A stretch of 64,000 nt of DNA from an uncultured Alphaproteobacteria bacterium (GTDB taxonomy: Bacteria > Pseudomonadota > Alphaproteobacteria > HIMB59 > GCA-002718135), in the NCBI GenBank assembly GCA_902595855.1, contig CACJRY010000002.1, positions 62,001 through 126,000 of the forward strand, written 5' to 3'. The position numbers were made by a program, and so were the translations under genes. The notes beneath the pieces were generated by a model. That model saw only the letters and a program-made list of their open reading frames with translations. It did no database searches and was not told where the DNA came from. Shown here piece after piece: positions 22,311 to 32,548 of the stretch (positions are counted from its first letter, which is position 1; the number at the start of each line of letters is the position of its first letter).

Positions 22311-23238
22311 TAGCCATATCCCTGTAATGATTGATGAAGTAAAATCTTTTATTCCTGTAAGTAAAGATTTAAATCTAATTGATGCTACCTTTGGTGGAGG
22401 AGGGTATTCTAAAGCAATACTAGAAGAATTTAATATAAAGAATTTGTTAGCCATAGACAGAGATCCAATTGCAAAATTTTTTTTTAATGATTTGAATAAA
22501 AAATTCAAAAATATTGAACTCTTTAATGAAAAATTTAGTAAAATTGATGAATTAATAAAAAATTCAAAATTTTCAAAAGAGAGTTTTGATGTAATTATTT
22601 TTGATTTAGGCGTAAGCTCAAATCAAATTGATAATCCTGAAAGAGGATTTTCATTTCAAAATGAAGGCCCACTAGACATGAAAATGGGATCATCTACTTT
22701 GAATGCATATGAGATTATAAATTCATTTGAAGAAAAAAAATTAGCAGACATTTTTTTTCAATTTGGTGAAGAGAGATATTCAAAAAAAATTGCAAAAAAT
22801 ATTGTTAAAAATAGAAACATAAAACCAATAAAAAATACTAAAGTATTATCAGATATAATTAAAAATTCTGTACCTCCCAGTAATTCAAAAAATAAAATTC
22901 ATCCAGCTACTAAAACTTTTCAAGCGCTTAGAATTTATATTAATGATGAGTTAAATGAACTAAAGCTAGCTCTTCATAAATCAGAAGATTTGCTTGCTCC
23001 TAATGGTGTATTAATAATAGTTTCTTTCCAAAGTCTAGAGGATAGAATTGTGAAAGATTTTTTTAACCACAAAAGTGGTAAACGATGGCGTTCCTCCCGC
23101 CACCACCCGGACTTAGGTGATCTTGGTCCTATAACCTTAAAGATAATCACCAAAAAACCTTTAAGACCAAATGATTTTGAGATTAATAGTAATCCAAGAT
23201 CTAGATCAGCTAAGCTTCGGGTGGCTCAAAAAATTTAA
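22303..23238 (+). CDS. rsmH: 16S rRNA (cytosine-1402-N4)-methyltransferase RsmH (MraW)
   Basis: The 311-residue SAM-dependent enzyme methylates C1402 in the decoding centre of 16S rRNA. Motifs are HIPVMIDEV at the N-terminus, DATFGGGGYSKAIL (SAM-binding), DVIIFDLGVSSNQID, RGFSFQNEGPLDMKM, and the C-terminal ISFQSLEDR-like VSFQSLEDRIVK. The ATG at 22303 is chosen over one at 22276 because AGGAGA stands 5 bases before it and the protein then begins at the conserved HIPVM block. It overlaps the mraZ stop, in the standard dcw order. Confidence 0.95.
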   Translation: MINSHIPVMIDEVKSFIPVSKDLNLIDATFGGGGYSKAILEEFNIKNLLAIDRDPIAKFFFNDLNKKFKNIELFNEKFSKIDELIKNSKFSKESFDVIIFDLGVSSNQIDNPERGFSFQNEGPLDMKMGSSTLNAYEIINSFEEKKLADIFFQFGEERYSKKIAKNIVKNRNIKPIKNTKVLSDIIKNSVPPSNSKNKIHPATKTFQALRIYINDELNELKLALHKSEDLLAPNGVLIIVSFQSLEDRIVKDFFNHKSGKRWRSSRHHPDLGDLGPITLKIITKKPLRPNDFEINSNPRSRSAKLRVAQKI

Positions 23239-23240
23239 AT

Positions 23241-23561
23241 ATGAAATATGCTAAACATATTGTTTTTTTTCTTTTAATAAATTTGATTATAGTATTTTTA
23301 ACCATATTTTTGGGGAATTTGACTAGAAAACTAGAACTAAGTAATAATTCAAAGAATGAGAAGATCGAACAACTTGAAGAGCAGTTGAAAATTAATAAAA
23401 TAGAATATTCATATTATAATAATGCTCATTATTTAAAAAAACTCCATGACATTTATTTTTCATATGAAGAAACAGCATTAGAAAATAAAATAGTAGATAT
23501 TAAAAACATATCAAATTTCAAAAATAATGAAATTGTTTTGATAAATTTGATTTCTAAATAA
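23241..23561 (+). CDS. ftsL: FtsL-like cell-division protein
   Basis: This 106-residue small bitopic protein has a short cytoplasmic start, one membrane span (HIVFFLLINLIIVFLTIFLG, residues 6-25) and a periplasmic coiled coil (LEEQLKINKIEYSYYNNAHYLKKLHDIY). Sequence is weakly conserved in this family, and the assignment rests on size, topology and its place between rsmH and ftsI, where ftsL always lies. FtsL with FtsB and FtsQ links the early divisome to FtsWI. Confidence 0.82.
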   Translation: MKYAKHIVFFLLINLIIVFLTIFLGNLTRKLELSNNSKNEKIEQLEEQLKINKIEYSYYNNAHYLKKLHDIYFSYEETALENKIVDIKNISNFKNNEIVLINLISK

Positions 23562-25220
23562 ATGAAAAAAAATAGAAAATTTTTATTTGATTCTGACTCT
23601 TTAACTAATTTTCATAAAAGAATTTTTTTTTCCATTTTGGTTTTTTTATTTTTCTTTTTTTCTGTTTTTTATCGTATTAGCTTCATCACTATATCAAGCT
23701 ATTTAGAAATTCCCTCACCAGTGAAATTAGAAAAAAAAGAGAACAGAGGTATTATTTATGATAGAAATGGAGTAGTCCTAGCAGCATCAGTAGAATCAAA
23801 ATCTTTGTCAGCTAGGCCAAAATTTTTAAATAATATTGATAATTTAGCAATAGAGTTAGCGGAGATTATAGATATTGATCAACAAATAATTAAAAATAAA
23901 CTATCAAGCAAAAAAAAATTTGTTTGGCTTAAAAGAAATATTACACCAGCTGAACATCAAAAAATAATTGATCTAGGAGAAATTAATTTAGAATTTCATA
24001 ATGAAAGTAAAAGAATTTATCCTTTTAAAAATAGCGCTTCTCATCTTGTAGGATTTGTAAATATTGATCAAGTTGGTCAAAAAGGCATTGAAAGAAGTTT
24101 TAATCAAAGTTTATCAAATGCTAGAGATATCACTCTTTCTATAGATATTAACCTGCAACAATCGATTAGATATAATTTAGTAGAAACTATAAGTCATTAC
24201 AAAGCAGAATCAGGTTTAGCAATAGTAATGGATATTTCAAATGGAGAAATTTTATCATCGGTAAGTTATCCAGACTTCAATCCAAATGATAATGATAGCT
24301 TAAATAAAGATAATTTAATGAATAGAGTTATACAAGCGAATTATGAAATGGGATCAACTTTTAAGCCTTTAACGGTTGTTAATGGTTTTGATTATGGAAT
24401 TATTGATCCAAAAATGGTTTTTGATGTTAAAAAAAGTATAAAAGGAGTAACAGATCATGACTCTTATAAAGACGATGGTTTGTATAATGTAGAAAAAATT
24501 GTTGTTGAGTCATCAAATATAGGAACCGCACAAATTGCACTAAAAATTGGAAAAAAAAATCAAAAAGAATTTCTTAAGAAATTAGGTTTTTTCGAAAAAA
24601 TAAATACTGAACTTTTAGAGGTTGAAAAACCACTTGGAAATCCAAACAATTGGAGAGAACATGAGACAACAAGAATTGGTTTTGGTCATGGCTTTTCAAT
24701 AACACCACTTCATTTAGTCAAAGCTTATGCCTCACTATCTAATAATGGTTACATCGTAAATCCTACTTTTGTGTTAAATTCCAAAAAAAAATTATCTCAC
24801 AATATACTTTTAAAAGAAGACTCCTCTGAATATTTTTTAAATTTGTTGAATGCAGTTATTACTAAAACTAAATTCACAGGCCCAAGGGTTAAAATTGATG
24901 GGTACAACATAGGAGGGAAAACTGGTACATCTGAACTAATAGACTCAAGTGGGCGTTATTATAAAGACAGAAACATGACTTCTTTTATTGGTGTATTTCC
25001 AATAAACAAACCTAAATATGTAGTTTATACAGCAATAAGTTATCCCAAAAAACCAATTGATTCTAAACAAAGGATGACAGGAGCTGTGGTAAATGCGCCT
25101 CTTGTGAAAAAAATAATTTATGAAATGATTAAAATTTTGAATTTGCCATCAGTTAGACATGATAACTTCATAAAAGCAGATGTACAACAAATTTATAAAT
25201 CTGGTTATGCTTTTCTCTGA
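23562..25220 (+). CDS. ftsI: Peptidoglycan transpeptidase FtsI (PBP3)
   Basis: This 552-residue septal crosslinking enzyme has a short cytoplasmic tail, one membrane span (about 20-40), a dimerisation domain starting at RGIIYDRNGVVLAAS, and the transpeptidase domain. Penicillin-binding motifs are in order: the nucleophile in GSTFKP at about residue 264, SSN in VVESSNIGTA, and KTGT in GGKTGTSEL. It acts with FtsW in septum building. It starts directly after the ftsL stop, and its 3' end overlaps murE. Confidence 0.95.
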   Translation: MKKNRKFLFDSDSLTNFHKRIFFSILVFLFFFFSVFYRISFITISSYLEIPSPVKLEKKENRGIIYDRNGVVLAASVESKSLSARPKFLNNIDNLAIELAEIIDIDQQIIKNKLSSKKKFVWLKRNITPAEHQKIIDLGEINLEFHNESKRIYPFKNSASHLVGFVNIDQVGQKGIERSFNQSLSNARDITLSIDINLQQSIRYNLVETISHYKAESGLAIVMDISNGEILSSVSYPDFNPNDNDSLNKDNLMNRVIQANYEMGSTFKPLTVVNGFDYGIIDPKMVFDVKKSIKGVTDHDSYKDDGLYNVEKIVVESSNIGTAQIALKIGKKNQKEFLKKLGFFEKINTELLEVEKPLGNPNNWREHETTRIGFGHGFSITPLHLVKAYASLSNNGYIVNPTFVLNSKKKLSHNILLKEDSSEYFLNLLNAVITKTKFTGPRVKIDGYNIGGKTGTSELIDSSGRYYKDRNMTSFIGVFPINKPKYVVYTAISYPKKPIDSKQRMTGAVVNAPLVKKIIYEMIKILNLPSVRHDNFIKADVQQIYKSGYAFL

Positions 25221-26628
25221 TCTCAATAAAATATTAATTAATGGAGAGATTATAGGAAAATTACCTAAAAAAAAAATAAAATTTATAAGTGATCATTCTA
25301 AGAACATAAATGCAAATACCCTGTTTGTTATAAATCAGAATAAAAATCTTAAATTATCATATTTTAAAGAAGCTATCTCAAAAAATTTAAATACTGTTTT
25401 AACCAATCGTTACATTGAAAATTCTCCAGTTAGTCAAATTATTGTAAAAGACCTTGATAAAGAAATTTTAAAGTTATTAAAGCTTACAAAGCCATTCCCA
25501 CCTAAATTTTCAGTAGCTATTACTGGCACGAATGGAAAAACAAGCACAAGTTGGTATCTTTCTCAAATTTGTAAAATAAACAAGATACCTTTTAAATTAA
25601 CTGGAACTATTGGTTATTTTATTAATTTAAAAAAAATAAAAGAATCAACTCTTACGACTCCAAGTAATTTAGATCTGTATCAATTTGCTTATTCAAGCAA
25701 CAAAAACAACTATAATTATATATCAGAAGCTTCAAGTCATGGACTTCATCAGGGGCGCTATAAAAATATAAAAATAGATATAGCTGCAATTACTAATATC
25801 TCTCATGATCATCTTGATTATCATAAAAATTTTAATTCTTACGTTAATACTAAGCTTTCATTATTTACTAAAAATTTAGACTCAAAAGGAGTAGCTGTAA
25901 TTAATTCAAATCTTAAAAATTATAAAATTATAAAAAAAAAATTAAGAAATAGAAAAATTAAAATGATTACCTATGGGTCTGCTGACGTATTCTTTTTTAG
26001 AGATAATAATTTATATTTAAATATTTTCAGTAAAAAATTTAAGTTAGAAAAATTTAAATTAGAAAATAATATTCAAAAAGAAAATTTAGAATGTGCAATA
26101 GCTTGTGCAATTGCTATGAAGATAAGTGCAAAAAAAATTATTAATTGTTTAAATATGCTAAAATCAGCTCCAGGTAGATTTGAAGCTATCAATTATAAGA
26201 AAAAAAAATCAAAAATAATTATAGATTATGCGCACACACCAGATGCTTTAGAAAATATTTTGAAAAATTTTTCAAATGATAATTTTAAACCTTCGTTAGT
26301 TTTTGGTTGTGGCGGGGATAGAGATAAACTTAAAAGAAGAAAAATGGGACTGGTAGCAGCAAAATATGCTAATAAAATTTATATTACTGACGATAATCCT
26401 AGATATGAAAATCCTAAAAATATTAGAAAGATTATTAAAAATTACTGTCCAAATGGAATTGAAGTTCCCAACAGAAAAAAAGCAATACTTTTAGCTATTT
26501 CAAAGTTAGATTTTAATGATATTCTAATAATTGCAGGAAAAGGACATGAGAATTATCAATTAATAAAGAATAAAAAAATTGATCTTAATGACTTTCAAAT
26601 AGTAAAAAATTTTGTTTCAAAAATATGA
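25207..26628 (+). CDS. murE: UDP-MurNAc-Ala-Glu:meso-diaminopimelate ligase MurE
   Basis: The enzyme adds the third residue to the peptidoglycan peptide stem. ATP-binding GTNGKTSTSW, the substrate segment TTPSNLDLYQ, EASSHGLHQGR and DYAHTPDALEN are all present. The DNPR motif (TDDNPRYENP) indicates meso-diaminopimelate rather than lysine, as expected for a Gram-negative. The ATG at 25207 (473 residues, LFSDLNKILINGEI start) is preferred to one at 25180, which would extend the overlap with ftsI to 41 bases; no clear ribosome site decides it. Confidence 0.94.
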   Translation: MLFSDLNKILINGEIIGKLPKKKIKFISDHSKNINANTLFVINQNKNLKLSYFKEAISKNLNTVLTNRYIENSPVSQIIVKDLDKEILKLLKLTKPFPPKFSVAITGTNGKTSTSWYLSQICKINKIPFKLTGTIGYFINLKKIKESTLTTPSNLDLYQFAYSSNKNNYNYISEASSHGLHQGRYKNIKIDIAAITNISHDHLDYHKNFNSYVNTKLSLFTKNLDSKGVAVINSNLKNYKIIKKKLRNRKIKMITYGSADVFFFRDNNLYLNIFSKKFKLEKFKLENNIQKENLECAIACAIAMKISAKKIINCLNMLKSAPGRFEAINYKKKKSKIIIDYAHTPDALENILKNFSNDNFKPSLVFGCGGDRDKLKRRKMGLVAAKYANKIYITDDNPRYENPKNIRKIIKNYCPNGIEVPNRKKAILLAISKLDFNDILIIAGKGHENYQLIKNKKIDLNDFQIVKNFVSKI

Positions 26629-27998
26629 TACTTTTAGAGAGAATTCAAAATTACATAATTAATTCATCAAACAAATTAAAAATAAGCAGTAAGGAGATAA
26701 AAAAAAATGATGTTTTTATAGCTTTAGAGGGATCACATAATCATGGTAATGAATATATGCATGACGCCATTAAAGCTGGCGCCAAATATTGTATAACTGA
26801 TAAAAAATTAGAAAATTTCAATTCCGATACAAAAGTACTTTTGGTTGAAAATGTTCAAAAATTTCTTTTAGATTTATCTGAAATTAAAAGATCGTTGTTT
26901 AAAGGTCAGGTTATTGGAATCACAGGAAGTGCAGGAAAAACTTCTCTTAAAGAGTATTTGAAATATTTTTTATCAAAAAAATTTAAAGTTTCAGCATCTA
27001 TTAAAAGTTATAATAATAATTTAGGAGTGATGCTTTCAATCTTAAATATAAATTTAAAATCTAATTATGCAATATTTGAAATTGGAACAAATAATTTTTT
27101 TGAAATAAGAGAGTTAACAAAATTAGCTAAACCATCTCAAATATTTATTACCAATATTTTATCAACACACCTTGAAAACTTTATTAGTAAAAAAAATATT
27201 GCAAAAGAAAAAGCTGATATATTTAAAAAAAAATTTAACCCATTATCTGAAATTCTGTATTTACAAACAAAATCTAAAGAAGAAGAATTAATATATCTAA
27301 TTGCAAAAAAAGAAAAATTAAAAAAAATAATCAGAATAGGCAATAAAGGTTGTGAGAGTTATATAAAAAAAATAAAAAAAATAAATTCTAATTATGAAAT
27401 AATTATAAAAACTTTAGGCAAAAGTTATAAAATACTCTTATCAAATTGTGAGCAAAAGATAATTTCAAATTTAATATTCATCTTAAATTTTTATGAGTTT
27501 AATAAGCTTGATACAAAAATAATATTGAAAAATAATTTTAAAATTCCAAAGATAGAAGGAAGAGGAAGTATACACAATCTTCTTTTTAATAATTTTAAAA
27601 TAAAACTAATCGATCAGTCATATAATGCAAATCCTGAAACAATGATTGAAAGTATAGAAAATTTTTCAGATATTAAAAATAACAACAGAGATAAATTTCT
27701 AATTCTAGGCAATATGAATGAATTGGGTTTAAGTTCACTTGATCATCACATTAAAGTCATAAAATTTATTGAAAAAAATTATTTTGACCAAGTTATTTTA
27801 TCTGGCGACTCTTTTAAAAAAGCACTAAGTATATTCCCAAAATTAAAAAATAAATATGTTTATAAAAATCAAAGCAATAATATTATGAGTTATTTAGAAA
27901 AAAATATTCATAAAAATGCCATTATAATGGCTAAGTGTTCTAATAAGACCGAAGTTAATAATTTTGTAAAAAAACTAAAATTATTTAAGAAAGGATAG
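26625..27998 (+). CDS. murF: UDP-MurNAc-tripeptide:D-Ala-D-Ala ligase MurF
   Basis: This 457-residue Mur ligase completes the pentapeptide. It shows the N-terminal SKEIKKNDVFIALEGSHNHGNEY block, GITGSAGKTSLKEYL (P-loop), NNNLGVMLSIL and FEIGTNN, and the C-terminal RGSIHNL and IDQSYNANPETMIESI segments. It overlaps murE by four bases (ATGA) and is followed by mraY after two bases. Confidence 0.95.
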   Translation: MILLERIQNYIINSSNKLKISSKEIKKNDVFIALEGSHNHGNEYMHDAIKAGAKYCITDKKLENFNSDTKVLLVENVQKFLLDLSEIKRSLFKGQVIGITGSAGKTSLKEYLKYFLSKKFKVSASIKSYNNNLGVMLSILNINLKSNYAIFEIGTNNFFEIRELTKLAKPSQIFITNILSTHLENFISKKNIAKEKADIFKKKFNPLSEILYLQTKSKEEELIYLIAKKEKLKKIIRIGNKGCESYIKKIKKINSNYEIIIKTLGKSYKILLSNCEQKIISNLIFILNFYEFNKLDTKIILKNNFKIPKIEGRGSIHNLLFNNFKIKLIDQSYNANPETMIESIENFSDIKNNNRDKFLILGNMNELGLSSLDHHIKVIKFIEKNYFDQVILSGDSFKKALSIFPKLKNKYVYKNQSNNIMSYLEKNIHKNAIIMAKCSNKTEVNNFVKKLKLFKKG

Positions 27999-28000
27999 TT

Positions 28001-29089
28001 TTGTTTAAAATTATAGCCCAGTATTTTGTTGAACAATATAGTTTTTTAAACTTATTTAATTTTATTACTTTTAGAGTTGGTGCTTCAATATTAACCGCAC
28101 TTTTTTTTTCTTTGATATTTGGACAGTACATAATTAATAAAATTTCCAAAATTCAACCAATCGGCCAACCTATAAGAAATGATGGTCCAGAAAATCATAT
28201 AATTCAAAAAGCAGGAACGCCCACAATGGGTGGCCTTCTGATTATTTTAAGCGTTATTATTTCTTTAGTTTTGTGGGCAGATTTAAAAAATACTTTTATA
28301 TGGATTGGATTTTTAACTTTATTAGTTTTTGGTTTTATTGGTTTTATTGATGATTATAATAAAATTAAATCAAATTCAAGTAATGGATTAAAAGCAAGAA
28401 CAAGAATAATATTACAAATTTTTTTTGCTTTAATAATATCTATAATAGTTATTAATAACCTAAATGATCAAATTGATACCACAATATCTTTTCCTTTTTT
28501 TAAAAATGTAATTATCAACTTTGGATATTTTTATTTAATTATTTCATTATTTATTATTGTTGGGTCAGCTAATGCTGTCAATTTAACAGATGGACTTGAT
28601 GGTCTAGCTATAGTTCCAGTAATGATAGTTGCAATGACTTTTGCTTTTATAGCTTACGTTTCAGGAAATATTGTTTTTTCTGACTATCTTCTTATTAATT
28701 ATATTCCAGGAACTGGTGAATTATCAGTGCTATGTGGAGCATTAATTGGTGCGGCTTTAGGCTTTCTGTGGTTCAATGCCCCACCGGCAAAGGTTTTTAT
28801 GGGCGATACAGGGTCTTTAGCTTTAGGAGCCACAATAGGCTCGATTGCAATAATGGTTAAACATGAAATAGTTTTGGCAATTGCAGGTGGTTTATTCGTT
28901 TTAGAAACCTTTTCAGTTATTATCCAAGTAATTAGTTTTAAACTTACTGGTAAAAGAGTTTTTATGATGGCTCCTTTACACCACCACTTTGAAAAAAAGG
29001 GATGGGCAGAGTCAACAATTGTAATTAGATTTTGGATTATAACAATCGTTCTTGCTTTGTTAAGTTTAGCCACATTAAAAATTCGATAA
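28001..29089 (+). CDS. mraY: Phospho-MurNAc-pentapeptide transferase MraY
   Basis: This integral membrane enzyme (362 residues, about ten spans) makes lipid I from UDP-MurNAc-pentapeptide and undecaprenyl phosphate. Signature sequences are GTPTMGGLLII, FIGFIDDYNKIK (aspartate-rich), NAVNLTDGLDGLA and PLHHHFEKKGW. The start is TTG at 28001, supported by AAGGA about five bases upstream and the murF stop just before; no in-frame ATG is near. The length is usual. Confidence 0.96.
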   Translation: MFKIIAQYFVEQYSFLNLFNFITFRVGASILTALFFSLIFGQYIINKISKIQPIGQPIRNDGPENHIIQKAGTPTMGGLLIILSVIISLVLWADLKNTFIWIGFLTLLVFGFIGFIDDYNKIKSNSSNGLKARTRIILQIFFALIISIIVINNLNDQIDTTISFPFFKNVIINFGYFYLIISLFIIVGSANAVNLTDGLDGLAIVPVMIVAMTFAFIAYVSGNIVFSDYLLINYIPGTGELSVLCGALIGAALGFLWFNAPPAKVFMGDTGSLALGATIGSIAIMVKHEIVLAIAGGLFVLETFSVIIQVISFKLTGKRVFMMAPLHHHFEKKGWAESTIVIRFWIITIVLALLSLATLKIR

Positions 29090-30418
29090 ATGAAAGATTA
29101 TGTATACGGTATAAATAAAAGTGGACTGTCAGTAATTAAATTATTAAAAATACAAAATAAAGACTTTGATTGCTGGGATGATAATAAAGAAACTAGATAT
29201 TTATTAAAAAAAAAATTTTCAAAATTAAAATTAATTTCAATAAAAGAAACAAACCTGGAAAAATATAACAATATTTATTTAACTCCAGGCATCTCTATTA
29301 ATGACAAAAAATTTTCCAAAGTTTTGAAATCAAAAATAAAAAGAGATTTAAATTTGTATTATGAAAATATAAAAAATGAAAAAATAATTGCAATTACCGG
29401 CACAAATGGAAAATCAACTACTACAAAACTTATAGGGGATATCTTACTAAATAGCTCTAAACAGACATTTATAGGTGGCAATATTGGTGACCCACTTTGT
29501 AATTCGATAGTACAAAAAAAAATATTTTCTTATCATGTTGTTGAATTAAGTTCGTACCAATTAGAAACTATTAAAAATTTTGAGCCAAAAATTTCTATTA
29601 TACTCAATCTTTCAAAGGATCACTTAGATAGATATAAAAATTTTGGACAATATGTTAAAGCAAAAAAAAATATACTAAATTTTAATTCTAAAAATATCAA
29701 TTTGATTTCTATTGATGATATTTTTTCAAAAAAAATTTTTAATAATGTTAACATTAAGAATAAAATATCATTTTCTATAAATAATAGTAGTGCAGATATC
29801 TATTTTGAAAATGGTTTTATAATTGATAAATATTTTAGTAAATATAGTAAAATTAAATTATTTGATATTGCTTTAGACCTTTCACACAAATACAATATTC
29901 AAAATATATTAGCTGCTTATGCAGTATGTAAATATTTAAAAATTCCTATAAAATTTTTTAACAAAAGTATCAAAAATTTTCAGGGCTTGCCTTTTAGATC
30001 TACAATTACTTTAAATACAAAATCTAAAATAATAATTAATAACAGTAAAGCTACTAATGTAACTTCAGCATTATTGACTTTAGAAGACAAAAAAAATATT
30101 TTTTTAATATTGGGTGGAATTGCAAAAAAGGGAGATAACTTTAGAGATTTTCATAGCTTTAAAGGTGATATCCAGAAAATATATATATATGGCAAATCAA
30201 GATTTTTTATAAAAAAACAAATAAGATTGCCACAAATTTCAGAAGTATATTTAAATCTAGAAAAAGCATTTGATAAAGTTTGGAAACATGTTGCCAAGTT
30301 TGATGGAAAAGCCACAATTATATTTGCACCAGCCTGTGCATCCTTTGATCAGTTTGAAAACTTTGAAAAAAGAGGAAACTATTTTAATAAATTAGTTTTA
30401 AAAAAGGTTAAGAGATGA
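29090..30418 (+). CDS. murD: UDP-MurNAc-L-alanine:D-glutamate ligase MurD
   Basis: The 442-residue Mur ligase adds D-glutamate to UDP-MurNAc-Ala. It has the ATP site AITGTNGKSTTTKLIG, the metal-binding/active-site stretch VVELSSYQLETI, LNLSKDHLDRYKNFGQYVKAK, and the C-terminal FAPACASFDQFENFEKRGNYF that closes most MurD proteins. The N-terminal domain is short and divergent. It starts directly after the mraY stop and overlaps ftsW by four bases. Confidence 0.94.
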   Translation: MKDYVYGINKSGLSVIKLLKIQNKDFDCWDDNKETRYLLKKKFSKLKLISIKETNLEKYNNIYLTPGISINDKKFSKVLKSKIKRDLNLYYENIKNEKIIAITGTNGKSTTTKLIGDILLNSSKQTFIGGNIGDPLCNSIVQKKIFSYHVVELSSYQLETIKNFEPKISIILNLSKDHLDRYKNFGQYVKAKKNILNFNSKNINLISIDDIFSKKIFNNVNIKNKISFSINNSSADIYFENGFIIDKYFSKYSKIKLFDIALDLSHKYNIQNILAAYAVCKYLKIPIKFFNKSIKNFQGLPFRSTITLNTKSKIIINNSKATNVTSALLTLEDKKNIFLILGGIAKKGDNFRDFHSFKGDIQKIYIYGKSRFFIKKQIRLPQISEVYLNLEKAFDKVWKHVAKFDGKATIIFAPACASFDQFENFEKRGNYFNKLVLKKVKR

Positions 30419-31464
30419 ATTTGAGAGATTTTTGGACCTCAATTGACAAAGTTAACTTTATTCTTATTTTAATATTAGGTTTATTAGGAGTATTATTATC
30501 TTATTCAGTAAATCAAAATTTTTTGGTTATAAATAAGCATAGTGTTTTTTATATTTTTAGTTTGTTAATCATTATTTTTTTGTCACAACAATCAGATAAA
30601 AATATTAGAAGATTTTCTTTATTTGGTTTTATTATATTAATAATTTTACTATTATTATTGTTGTTTTTTGATTATGAGGTCAAAGGTGCGAAAAGATGGT
30701 TAAAAGTTGATAATTTTTCTTTTCAACCCTCAGAAGTGATTAAGCCATTCTTTATTATATTATCTTCTTGGGGGATTGCTAAATCTATTCAAGGAAGAAA
30801 ATATTATTTAGTTACGACATTTATATTTTTTATAATATTAATTTCTTTAGTGCTAATGCAACCTGATTTAGGTATGACAATTTTAATCTCAGCAACTTTT
30901 TTTTGTCAACTCTTTATAGCAGGCTTACCAATTCTCTTAGTGATATATGGTGTGATATTTATTTTTTTAGTATCTATTTTTGCATATTATTTTCTTGATC
31001 ACGTAAAAAATAGAATTGACTCCTTTTTAGGAAATGCAGACTCATATCAAATAGATTTGAGTTTATTGGCATTTAAATCTGGAGGTATTTTGGGCAAAGG
31101 CCCCGGTCAAGGAGATCTAAAAGAAAAAATACCTGATGCCAATACTGATTTTATATTTGCTGTAGCTGGAGAAGAGTTAGGTTTAATTTTTTGTTTGATT
31201 ATTTTAATTATTATCCTTTCGATAGTCATCAAAACACTATTAAAAGTTCTTAAGGTTAGTAATCCATATAAAATAATAGCTACATCAGGTTTAATTTGTT
31301 CATTTGGCCTTCAAAGTTTAATTAATATTTTAAGTGCATTAGGAATGATACCAACCAAAGGCATGACACTTCCTTTTGTCAGTTATGGTGGTTCTTCAAT
31401 GTTAGCAACAAGTGTATTATTTGGTTTTTTATTATCACTTACAAATCTAAAAAATAATGAGTGA
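30415..31464 (+). CDS. ftsW: SEDS-family peptidoglycan glycosyltransferase FtsW
   Basis: This 349-residue membrane protein has about ten spans. It polymerises lipid II at the septum together with FtsI. SEDS-family marks are GAKRWLKVDNFSFQPSE in the extracytoplasmic loop, MQPDLGMTILI, the GGILGKGPGQGDLKEKIPDANTDFIFAVAGEELG block with its conserved aspartate, and GMTLPFVSYGGSSMLA. It lies in the standard place between murD and murG and overlaps both by a few bases. Confidence 0.95.
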   Translation: MNLRDFWTSIDKVNFILILILGLLGVLLSYSVNQNFLVINKHSVFYIFSLLIIIFLSQQSDKNIRRFSLFGFIILIILLLLLLFFDYEVKGAKRWLKVDNFSFQPSEVIKPFFIILSSWGIAKSIQGRKYYLVTTFIFFIILISLVLMQPDLGMTILISATFFCQLFIAGLPILLVIYGVIFIFLVSIFAYYFLDHVKNRIDSFLGNADSYQIDLSLLAFKSGGILGKGPGQGDLKEKIPDANTDFIFAVAGEELGLIFCLIILIIILSIVIKTLLKVLKVSNPYKIIATSGLICSFGLQSLINILSALGMIPTKGMTLPFVSYGGSSMLATSVLFGFLLSLTNLKNNE

Positions 31465-32548
31465 TAATATTTTAATAATTACAGGAGGTACTGGCGGTCA
31501 TGTGTTACCTGCAATTAATTTTTTTAAATACTTAAAAAAACAAAACAAAAAAGTATTTATATTAACTGACATAAGAGGAAGTAAATATATTAATCATATA
31601 AATCAAAATAAAATATTTAAAATTTATTCTTCACATTATTCTGGTAATTTATTCTTTAAACTAATAGCTACAATCAAGTTGCTATTTGGTTTTATTCAAT
31701 CAATAATAATATTTGTTAAACTCAAACCAAAAAATATTATCTCATTTGGAAGTTATGCATCTTTTACTCCACTATTATGTTTTTTAATGTTTAAATATTT
31801 TTTTAGAACTTCTCTATATCTTCATGAACAAAATTCTGTTGTAGGTAAAGTAAATAAAATATTCCTAATATTTTCAACAAAAATTTTTATGCATTTTGAT
31901 AAAGAGTATTTAAATATTAAAAAGTATCAAAATAAAATAGCAGTTGTAGGTTTACCAAAAAATATAGAAGTTAACAATTTTATAAATATAAAAAACAAAA
32001 ACTCTTCTATAATTAATTTTTTGGTATTTGCTGGTAGCCAGGGCTCATTAGATTTGTTAAATATTTTTGAAAAAATAATTAAAAATTTAGACAAACTATC
32101 AATTTCAAAACAAATTTTTTTTACAATACAGGCACCATTATCAAAACATCTAGAAATTGAAAATTTATTAGAAGAACATAACTACAAATTTAAGATAAAA
32201 AATTTTTATAATAATTTTGAAGATATATTGGTGCAAACTGACATTGCTTTATGTAGATCAGGTGCAGGTACTATCAATGATTTAATTACGTATAAAATTC
32301 CTGCAGTAATCTGTCCACTACCTAGTGCAAAAGATAATCATCAATATGTAAACGCTGAAATACTTACCAATATTAAATGTGCTATTATAGTAGATAAAAA
32401 TAAAATTAATGATGATGAAATCATGTTATTCATTGACAAATCATTAAATGATAAAAATTTTAATAAAAAATTGAAACTAAGTTTTGATACAATTGAAATT
32501 AAAAATACAAATAAGTTAATGTGGAATTATATTAAAAATGAAAAATAA
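31457..32548 (+). CDS. murG: Lipid II synthase MurG (GlcNAc transferase)
   Basis: This 363-residue GT28 enzyme adds GlcNAc to lipid I on the cytoplasmic face of the membrane. The glycine loop GGTGGHVLPAI is at residues 10-20; SFGSYASFTPLL, HEQNSVVGKVNK, FAGSQGSLDLLN and CRSGAGTINDL mark the two Rossmann halves and the UDP-GlcNAc site. The GTG-like overlap with ftsW is eight bases, and it overlaps murC by eleven. Confidence 0.94.
   Translation: MSDNILIITGGTGGHVLPAINFFKYLKKQNKKVFILTDIRGSKYINHINQNKIFKIYSSHYSGNLFFKLIATIKLLFGFIQSIIIFVKLKPKNIISFGSYASFTPLLCFLMFKYFFRTSLYLHEQNSVVGKVNKIFLIFSTKIFMHFDKEYLNIKKYQNKIAVVGLPKNIEVNNFINIKNKNSSIINFLVFAGSQGSLDLLNIFEKIIKNLDKLSISKQIFFTIQAPLSKHLEIENLLEEHNYKFKIKNFYNNFEDILVQTDIALCRSGAGTINDLITYKIPAVICPLPSAKDNHQYVNAEILTNIKCAIIVDKNKINDDEIMLFIDKSLNDKNFNKKLKLSFDTIEIKNTNKLMWNYIKNEK

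Noticed and set aside
28699..29073. 124-codon antisense frame over mraY
   Set aside because: Shadow of a conserved membrane enzyme, with no recognisable features or ribosome site.
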